The notes under the pieces are model-generated. The model worked only from the letters and a program-made list of their open reading frames with translations. It had not been told where the DNA came from and made no database searches. A DNA stretch of 64,000 nucleotides from Fretibacter sp964410285 (lineage in GTDB: Bacteria > Pseudomonadota > Alphaproteobacteria > Caulobacterales > Maricaulaceae): NCBI GenBank assembly GCA_964410285.1, contig CAYPFR010000003.1:124001-188000 (forward strand), given 5' to 3'. Positions within the stretch are counted from its first letter, which is position 1, and each line of letters opens with the position of its first letter. Of this stretch, positions 58,880 through 64,000 are shown one piece after another. The position numbers were made by a program, and so were the translations under genes.

Positions 58880-58894
58880 TTAAATGCTGGTTAA
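58880..58894. promoter_or_regulatory. CtrA-type motif upstream of cpoB
   Basis: TTAA at 58880-58883 and TTAA at 58891-58894 are separated by exactly seven bases (ATGCTGG), an exact match to the CtrA consensus TTAA-N7-TTAA. The site lies 97 bases upstream of the cpoB start, in the 178-base gap between pal and cpoB. It suggests cell-cycle timing of this division-linked gene. CtrA binding is inferred. Confidence 0.5.
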
Positions 58895-58914
58895 GTACAG
58901 CGGCTGCCCCACAC

Positions 58915-58937
58915 AAAAGCCGCGATAGTCTCGCAGC
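58915..58937 (-). terminator. Rho-independent terminator of pal
   Basis: On the minus strand GCTGCGA pairs with TCGCGGC (one G-T pair; plus arms 58931-58937 and 58919-58925) around the loop GACTA, followed by TTTT (58918-58915). It lies just after the pal stop, separating pal from the cpoB transcript that starts further on. Confidence 0.6.
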
Positions 58938-58961
58938 CTTCTCTATTTATTGGCCGTCAGA

Positions 58962-59549
58962 TTAGCCGATCGTTCCAGACATAAGATTGGTGTGTCCATT
59001 GCGGTTACGCGCCCAGCCCGCCTCATTGGAGCGGCCATCAATCGGGCGCTCTTTGCCATATGAAACCGTCGTCAACCGGCGTCCAGCGACGCCCTGCCCC
59101 ACGAGGTAGGATTTCACACTTTCCGCACGCCGCGCCGCAAGAGCGAGGTTATATTCGCGGGTTCCCCGCTCATCTGCATTGCCTTCAATTACGGCGGTTA
59201 CATTCTCATATTGGTTGAGCCAAGCTGCCTGCGCGCGCAAACTATCGATAGCCGTTGGGCTAAGATTATATTGGTTATAGCCAAAATAGACCCGCGCATC
59301 CCCGCCGGCTGAATTGATAAAATCGCCTTGAGAACCGGGAACCGGTGCATTGGGGTCAATGAAAATGGGCGCAGGCTTTGTCACGGGCGCGGGTGCTTGG
59401 ACGACAGGTTCCGGGCGGGGTTCAGGTTTAAAAACCGGCTTGGGCGCCATTTCAGCCACAGGGGCTTCCTCAATAATTTCTGGTTTCGTCGCGCAGCCGC
59501 TCATGATTGCCGCAGCTCCCAGAGCCAATAAAAAAGGTCTAATGTGCAT
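58962..59549 (-). CDS. pal: Peptidoglycan-associated lipoprotein Pal
   Basis: Pal anchors the outer membrane to peptidoglycan and is the outer-membrane end of the Tol-Pal system. The 195-residue product starts at MHIRPFLLALGAAAIMSGC with the lipobox cysteine at position 19 and a GAGGAG ribosome-binding site upstream; the longer frame lacks a signal sequence. A proline-rich linker (about 30-80) leads to the OmpA-like domain (VIEGNADERGTREYNLALAA, where Asp and Arg bind diaminopimelate). It is separated from tolB by a 199-base gap. Confidence 0.95.
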   Translation of the reverse strand: MHIRPFLLALGAAAIMSGCATKPEIIEEAPVAEMAPKPVFKPEPRPEPVVQAPAPVTKPAPIFIDPNAPVPGSQGDFINSAGGDARVYFGYNQYNLSPTAIDSLRAQAAWLNQYENVTAVIEGNADERGTREYNLALAARRAESVKSYLVGQGVAGRRLTTVSYGKERPIDGRSNEAGWARNRNGHTNLMSGTIG

Positions 59550-59748
59550 ATATATCTCCTCGTCCTGTTTGGCCGGACGCTTGTTTTGAGTAAAGACAAG
59601 GCGACTCAAGATTTCAAGAGCAAAGCCAAGGATTTACCTAAATTTTTTGTGACGACCTTAATTAGAGGCAAATATAGGCAAATTTACGCAATAATAAGGC
59701 AGCTTTTATCCTTTAGCCTGCCAATGCGGACAAAATTAAGGCAGAAAC

Positions 59749-61065
59749 CTAAGGCAATAATGGTGACCATGCCGGATCAGAGGCCGAGGTCGGGGTTGGA
59801 ACCTTGCGCAGGTTCGTGCCCGTTAAGTCGATCGACCAAATTTGGCTATTTCCTCTTTGCCCGCGCGTCTCTCGGGAAAACAAAATCACGCGGCCGTTCG
59901 GGGACCAGGTTGGTCCTTCATCCAGAAAGCTCTCGGTTAGCAGCCGCTCACCAGAGCCGTCCACATTCATAACGCCAATATGGAACTTACCCTTATGGCT
60001 TTTGACAAAGGCAATTTTGTCTCCGCGCGGCGACCAGACGGGGGCATTGTAACGACCATCCCCAAAACTGATACGCTTCACGCCGCGGCCATCAGCCTGC
60101 ATTGTATATAGCTGCGGTTTGCCGCCGCGATCACTGTTAAAGACAATATTGCGGCCATCTGGAGAGAAACTTGCGGAGACATCAATTGCCGGATTGTTAG
60201 TTAGCTGCGTTGTCGAGCGCGAACGCAAATCCATCACATAAATATCACTATTCCCTTTTTTCACCAAGGTCAGCAGCATTTTCGTACCGTCCGGTGAAAA
60301 CCTTGGTGCGAAGGTCATGCCGGGGAAACTCCCGAGTAGCTCGCGGCGGCCCGTTTCAATCTCAAGCAAATAAATCGCGGGTACAATATTCTCATAGCTC
60401 ATATAAGTGATTTTCTGCGTGCTCGGGGAGAACCTCGGCGTGATCACTGTGCTTGGCCCGGTGAGCAAATATTGTGCATTTGCCCCGTCCTGATCCATAA
60501 TGGCGAGGCGCTTTCTGCGGTTCACCTTTGGTCCACTTTCATCAATAAACACGATGCGGCTATCGAAATAACCGCTCTCACCCGTCAATTGGCTATAGAT
60601 CGCATCGGAGACTTTATGGGCCATGCGCCGCCAGTTATCGGGCGTAGCGGCGAGCCTTAGGCCTGAAAGCTGTTCTCCGCCAAAAATATCCCATAACCGA
60701 AATTCAACCCGCATACGGCTGTCGGACTCCATAACAATACGTCCTGATACCAGCGCTTCCGCTTTGATAACGCGCCAATCCGCGAAGGTCGGCGCGTAGT
60801 CGACATTGGTTTGCTTTTCGATAAAGCTATTGGGATCGAGCGAGCGAAATAAGCCCGAACGCAGAAGATCAGCGCGTACAACTTCCGCAAGGTCTTTACC
60901 AATCTGGCGGCCGCGCGCATCAGCGCTAATAAAATCCGGTACAGCGATAGGCGTCGGATCAATATTGCCTTTTGTAATATCAATCGAAAGCTGCGCCTGT
61001 GCAGGTGCAATCAGGCCGCCCCAAAGCAGACAAAGAGACAAGACAAATTTTACCAGACGTTTCAA
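59749..61065 (-). CDS. tolB: Tol-Pal system protein TolB
   Basis: TolB is the periplasmic beta-propeller that binds Pal and TolA. A TTG start at 61065 (KRLVKFVLSLCLLWGGL as signal peptide, ending near AQA) with GAGG upstream gives 438 residues; the longer frame runs back into the tolA end. The N-terminal domain contains IEKQTNVDYAPTFADWRVIKA. The C-terminal WD40-like propeller blades repeat the pattern SPDG/DIYVMDL and include FSPDGRNIVFNSDRGGKPQL. It is followed by a 199-base gap before pal. Confidence 0.92.
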   Translation of the reverse strand: MKRLVKFVLSLCLLWGGLIAPAQAQLSIDITKGNIDPTPIAVPDFISADARGRQIGKDLAEVVRADLLRSGLFRSLDPNSFIEKQTNVDYAPTFADWRVIKAEALVSGRIVMESDSRMRVEFRLWDIFGGEQLSGLRLAATPDNWRRMAHKVSDAIYSQLTGESGYFDSRIVFIDESGPKVNRRKRLAIMDQDGANAQYLLTGPSTVITPRFSPSTQKITYMSYENIVPAIYLLEIETGRRELLGSFPGMTFAPRFSPDGTKMLLTLVKKGNSDIYVMDLRSRSTTQLTNNPAIDVSASFSPDGRNIVFNSDRGGKPQLYTMQADGRGVKRISFGDGRYNAPVWSPRGDKIAFVKSHKGKFHIGVMNVDGSGERLLTESFLDEGPTWSPNGRVILFSRETRGQRGNSQIWSIDLTGTNLRKVPTPTSASDPAWSPLLP

Positions 61066-61130
61066 ATCATCCTCACAAAGTTTAAGGGGCGCAGGGCGCG
61101 TCCGTATAGCGCATAACCCGCGCAAAGGCG

Positions 61131-61958
61131 CTAGGCTCTTGGCCTGAAGCTTAGAGTCATATCTCTCCATCCGCTATAGTTTTCCGCAGGCAGAAAGTCA
61201 TATGGCTCACATTTTTTGATAGCCGCTGCCGCGCGCTGTCTGGCGACCTTGGCATAAGGGCCGCTTCCGGTTTCCCCCAGCAGCTCCACTTTTTCGACAT
61301 ATCCATCGGGTAAAAGGCGAATTCTAAACTGCACGACAAGAGTTTCCGGATCGACGGCGTCACGGCTTTCTCGCCAACAGCGCAGCATCTCCGTTTGCAA
61401 TTTATCCAAAAGACTGACGGACAAGCCTGTCCCCTCACCGCTAGCGGTGCGGGAAACCTCGGCGAACTCATATATGTTTTTCTCTGATTGCAGCGCCACT
61501 TGTTGATTTTTCTCAGGGGCGGCGTCTCTGGTTTTGTTGACAAAGTCTGAAAGAGAATCGAGATCAAAGGCAGGTTTTTCGGGCGGCTCCGGGGGCGGCT
61601 CAATCACCTCCTCGGGGACGGGGGCCTCAGCGGTCTTTATGGGCTCAGGCTCAGGCTGGGTTTTGGGCTTAGCGGCGTCTTCTTGGCGCTTTTCAACTTG
61701 CTCACTTTCCGTTTTTGCATTTTCCATCGGCGTTTCAAGCTGCATGGGCTCGGGCGGCTCATCGGGCGCAGGGAGGGGGATTTTTGTGTCTGGCCGTTTG
61801 ATTGCCGCGCGTACATTGGTAATCTCTGCGAGCGTTAGAATTTCGACCGCCACAATCTGTCCCTCATCCAGCGTAGGAATAGCGCGCCCAAACATAAATA
61901 TCCCGCCCGCGATAAACAGGCTGTGGGCAAGGAGGGATATGGGAAGGCCAAAGCGCAT
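61131..61958 (-). CDS. tolA: Tol-Pal system protein TolA
   Basis: TolA links the inner-membrane motor TolQR to TolB and Pal. The 275-residue product has one N-terminal helix (PISLLAHSLFIAGGIFMFG) with the SHS-like motif AHS. A long Pro/Glu/Lys-rich periplasmic stretch follows (about residues 45-155). The C-terminal domain holds MLRCWRESRDAVDPETLVVQF and VARQRAAAAIKKCEPYDF. The domain is shorter than in E. coli, and the sequence resembles alphaproteobacterial TolA. It ends 65 bases before the chosen tolB start. Confidence 0.88.
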   Translation of the reverse strand: MRFGLPISLLAHSLFIAGGIFMFGRAIPTLDEGQIVAVEILTLAEITNVRAAIKRPDTKIPLPAPDEPPEPMQLETPMENAKTESEQVEKRQEDAAKPKTQPEPEPIKTAEAPVPEEVIEPPPEPPEKPAFDLDSLSDFVNKTRDAAPEKNQQVALQSEKNIYEFAEVSRTASGEGTGLSVSLLDKLQTEMLRCWRESRDAVDPETLVVQFRIRLLPDGYVEKVELLGETGSGPYAKVARQRAAAAIKKCEPYDFLPAENYSGWRDMTLSFRPRA

Positions 61959-62411
61959 TTACTGGGCCGAAACAGGATCCGTCACCAAGCCGAGATTAGA
62001 ATAACCTGCCGCATTGATGCGCGCCATGACTTTCATGACAGATCCATAATCTGACGCATCATCGCCGCGTAGATAGATACGCTCGTCATAGCCGTTTTGC
62101 GCAATGGCGGTGAGTTGGGTGACAATATCATCAAGGGAAACTTCCGTTTCCTGCAAAAACACCGTGCCCTCTTTGTCCACAGTGATGGTGATCGGTTCGG
62201 TCTCAGATGGGAGGGACTTGGCATCGGTTTTGGGAAGTTCCACCGGCACCCCAACCGACAGAAGCGGGGCAGCGACCATAAACACGATCAATAAAACCAA
62301 CATAACATCCACCAAAGGCGTGACATTAATCTCGGCATTTAGCCGCGAGCGGCGAGACCGGCGGCGGCCATTACGCCCGCCCGGGCGGCCTGCTGTGGTT
62401 CCCATACCCAT
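61959..62411 (-). CDS. tolR: Tol-Pal system protein TolR
   Basis: TolR is the ExbD/MotB-like subunit that forms the pmf-driven motor with TolQ. The 150-residue product has a basic Gly/Arg-rich N-terminus (residues 1-25), one helix (VTPLVDVMLVLLIVFMVAAPL) that contains the proton-carrying Asp in LVDVML, and a periplasmic domain ending AAGYSNLGLVTDPVSAQ. It begins two bases after tolQ ends and meets tolA with no gap. Confidence 0.94.
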   Translation of the reverse strand: MGMGTTAGRPGGRNGRRRSRRSRLNAEINVTPLVDVMLVLLIVFMVAAPLLSVGVPVELPKTDAKSLPSETEPITITVDKEGTVFLQETEVSLDDIVTQLTAIAQNGYDERIYLRGDDASDYGSVMKVMARINAAGYSNLGLVTDPVSAQ

Positions 62412-62413
62412 GG

Positions 62414-63148
62414 CTAGCTACCTTTTCCGAGTTTGCGGGACAGGATCGCCGAAAGCTCATCGGCATAACCCTCAAGGCGCGCAGCATATTTATCAAGGTC
62501 ATTTGAAAACCAGTTGTAAAATATAACGGCAGGGATCGCGGCGATCAGGCCTAAGGCTGTCGCGAACAAAGCCTCGGCAATACCCGGCGCTACAACCGAT
62601 AGATTTGTGTTTTGCGTAGCTGCAATCGCGCGAAAAGCATTCATAATGCCCCAAACTGTCCCGAACAATCCAATGAAGACAGAGGCAGACCCAATTGTGG
62701 CCAAGACAGACATTCCTCGTTCGGCTTTGGAGAGCTCCCGGTTGACAACCAAATTCATCACGCGGTCGATGCGCTCATGCGTACTTGCCAGTGCCATTTC
62801 AGAGCGCGCTCCAGACTTACTCGCGTCCCACTCGCGCATGGCGGCGGCGAAAACACGCGCCATCGGGTCACGTGCATCTTTGGCAAGACCCTGAGATAAC
62901 TCGTCAAGCGTGCGGCCCGACCAGAACGTCTCCTCAAAATCTGTTGCGCGGCGCTTTAGGGTTACAAAGGTAATGAACTTGTCAACGGCGATGGCCCAAG
63001 ACCAGATTGACGCCAAAATCAGGATAAGCATCACGGATTTAACAATCCAGTCCGCGCGTAGAAATAGGCTTAGAAATGAGAAGTCGCCAACAGCCTCCGC
63101 CGGACCTAAAGGCGTGGATTGCAAAACTATATAAAGAATATCGAACAT
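62414..63148 (-). CDS. tolQ: Tol-Pal system protein TolQ
   Basis: TolQ is the ExbB/MotA-like pentameric motor subunit. The 244-residue protein has three helices: near residues 30-52 (WIVKSVMLILILASIWSWAI), about 145-170 (LATIGSASVFIGLFGTVWGI) and about 185-205 (GIAEALFATALGLIAAIPAVIF). The conserved motor segments GLFGTVWGIM and ATALGLIAAIPAV are present. It is the first gene of the tolQRA-tolB cluster, with the promoter expected in 63149-63468. The usual upstream ybgC is absent from its expected position. Confidence 0.95.
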   Translation of the reverse strand: MFDILYIVLQSTPLGPAEAVGDFSFLSLFLRADWIVKSVMLILILASIWSWAIAVDKFITFVTLKRRATDFEETFWSGRTLDELSQGLAKDARDPMARVFAAAMREWDASKSGARSEMALASTHERIDRVMNLVVNRELSKAERGMSVLATIGSASVFIGLFGTVWGIMNAFRAIAATQNTNLSVVAPGIAEALFATALGLIAAIPAVIFYNWFSNDLDKYAARLEGYADELSAILSRKLGKGS

Positions 63149-63468
63149 AAAGTTTCCGTCAGTTTAGACCGCTTAGGTCGCAGATTGCTTCAACAAAGAC
63201 TAAGCACTCTTGCCAGCTTTGCCCAATTAACAGCCCGTAAGGTGGTTTGGGTAAAATGTGCAATAAATTATTAACCATAGCGTTAACGAGGCCCGAATAT
63301 ATATTTTGGCACTAAATCAAGGCCATTATCAATCACCTCGCCGTGAAATTGGAAGCCAACAAAAGAAAAACGGGCCAAACTGTAGTTTGCCATATTGTTT
63401 CCGTAATTGGCTGCTATAAGCGTAAAGCCTTCTGACATGTATTTCGCATCGTTTGAACTGGAGACTTT
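63149..63468. other. Divergent intergenic region between tolQ and a lipoprotein gene
   Basis: A 320-base region with no recognisable gene. It contains a near-match to a CtrA site (TTAA at 63271-63274 and 63283-63286 separated by eight rather than seven bases). It also holds an inverted repeat CAAACT-GT-AGTTTG at 63376-63389 nearer the lipoprotein start. Promoters for both flanking genes must lie here, but no confident -35/-10 pair was assigned. Confidence 0.5.
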
Positions 63469-63927
63469 ATGACCCGCTTTCTATCTGTCCGCGCCTTTAC
63501 CGCCATTGCTGGCGTCCTTGCGCTGAGTGCTTGTAAAACAACGCCCGAACCTGTTGTTGTTGAAGAAAAGATAGACATCGTTGTGCCAGAGGCCGTAGAC
63601 ACCTGTACTCCGATCTCTGCCCTCACCCGTGTCGTGATACCTGCGGAAACCGAGATATATTACGCCATCACAGAAATCGACAATCCGCCCTATGAGCCGA
63701 TCCAGCGCAAAGAAAAACTCACCCGCGAGGTTAAGCCGGAAGAAGTTTTCTACGTTGATAGCGAAGGCAAAGAGGTTCTTGATCTGTGCGATGAACCCGA
63801 AGCAGGGCCGACGCCTGAAAATATGGAAGGCTTTGACGATCTTGGTGATGCCGCGCAGCCCGAGATGATCGGCGGACCTAAAACCGTATATGAGGTGCCT
63901 ATCGTGGACCTTGAAACAGGCGGTTAA
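63469..63927 (+). CDS. Small acidic lipoprotein
   Basis: A 152-residue protein starting MTRFLSVRAFTAIAG, with a signal peptide and lipobox LSAC (Cys22), so it should be lipidated and membrane-anchored. The mature part is strongly acidic with short charged blocks (VVVEEKIDIVVPEAVD and KPEEVFYVDSEGKEVLDLCDEP) and three cysteines in all including the lipobox. No domain family was recognised. It is divergent from tolQ and ends one base before the tail of the last minus-strand gene. An outer-membrane or periplasmic role is likely, but its function is unknown. Confidence 0.7.
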   Translation: MTRFLSVRAFTAIAGVLALSACKTTPEPVVVEEKIDIVVPEAVDTCTPISALTRVVIPAETEIYYAITEIDNPPYEPIQRKEKLTREVKPEEVFYVDSEGKEVLDLCDEPEAGPTPENMEGFDDLGDAAQPEMIGGPKTVYEVPIVDLETGG

Positions 63928-63928
63928 C

Positions 63929-64000
63929 CTACCGCCCCTTAACTTCCTCTTGGAGTTGCGGTGCCGTATCGGGCCGCCCAGTATAGCGCAATACCGCGTG
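63929..64000 (-). CDS. C-terminal end of an unidentified gene, cut by window edge
   Basis: The minus strand shows 23 sense codons in from the right edge, then a TAG at 63931-63929. The tail reads HAVLRYTGRPDTAPQLQEEV and ends KGR. This is too short to assign to a family, and a coding identity is inferred only from an open frame with reasonable composition. It is convergent with the lipoprotein gene, with one base between the stops. Confidence 0.35.
   Translation of the reverse strand, partial: HAVLRYTGRPDTAPQLQEEVKGR

Noticed and set aside
1..64000. CRISPR arrays, insertion sequences, integrases, tRNA or rRNA genes
   Set aside because: No direct-repeat array, transposase or recombinase motif, or tRNA cloverleaf was recognised; this was by reading only, so a tRNAscan or ISfinder search would be decisive.

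Overview
The window reads as a stretch of chromosome from an aerobic, Gram-negative alphaproteobacterium, most likely from the Caulobacterales/Maricaulales/Hyphomonadaceae side of the class. The main evidence is gene order: eno, ftsB, pdhA, pdhB, pdhC, lpd, lipA, a COQ10-like gene, cinA, ispDF, dusB, ntrBC, ntrYX, trkAH, hfq, hflX and mazG follow one another as in many alphaproteobacteria. The bifunctional IspDF, the lipoyl domain on PdhB and matches to the CtrA consensus (TTAA-N7-TTAA) agree. No tRNA, rRNA, insertion sequence, integrase or CRISPR array was recognised. The lineage call is inference, because no database was searched.

Region 1 (1-10.5 kb) is mixed metabolism. It holds a truncated arginine N-succinyltransferase gene (minus strand, open at the left edge) divergent from an Lrp/AsnC regulator. 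A patatin-like lipase, a two-gene membrane-protein unit, a rhomboid protease and a GYF_2-domain protein follow. Then come a coupled cysE, DUF3126 and gamma-carbonic-anhydrase operon, queF, an acyltransferase and a small secreted TPR protein.

Region 2 (10.6-19.0 kb) is a complete carotenoid island made of two convergent operons. The plus-strand operon is crtE, an ABC-2 exporter pair, crtW, crtZ and a small AT-rich membrane ORF. The minus-strand operon is crtY, crtI and crtB. The enzyme set predicts beta-carotene converted to hydroxylated and ketolated xanthophylls of the zeaxanthin, canthaxanthin and astaxanthin type.

Region 3 (19-25.4 kb) carries cytochrome c maturation genes, with ccmE divergent from ccmABCD (ccmD is only 49 codons), then mazG and a TonB-dependent siderophore-type receptor. 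Downstream of the receptor, at 25.27-25.39 kb, is a probable small RNA of three hairpins. Its loops carry CCUCCCC-type anti-Shine-Dalgarno sequence and it ends in a textbook terminator, next to the hflX-hfq operon. I consider this the most interesting element of the window.

Region 4 (25.4-52 kb) is the conserved backbone: HflX/Hfq, TrkAH potassium uptake, the NtrYX and NtrBC two-component systems, DusB, IspDF, CinA, LipA and the pyruvate dehydrogenase complex, then FtsB, enolase and ribosomal protein L32. NtrC lacks the sigma54-contacting GAFTGA segment. A MAPEG gene sits inside the pdh operon. An unknown membrane-anchored protein between lpd and pdhC has a tandem CtrA-type motif upstream.

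Region 5 (52-64 kb) holds a DMT permease, thiD, folP, ftsH and tilS. The full Tol-Pal envelope cluster follows (tolQ, tolR, tolA, tolB, pal, cpoB), with a CtrA-type motif upstream of cpoB. A small lipoprotein gene and the 3' end of one more gene close the window.
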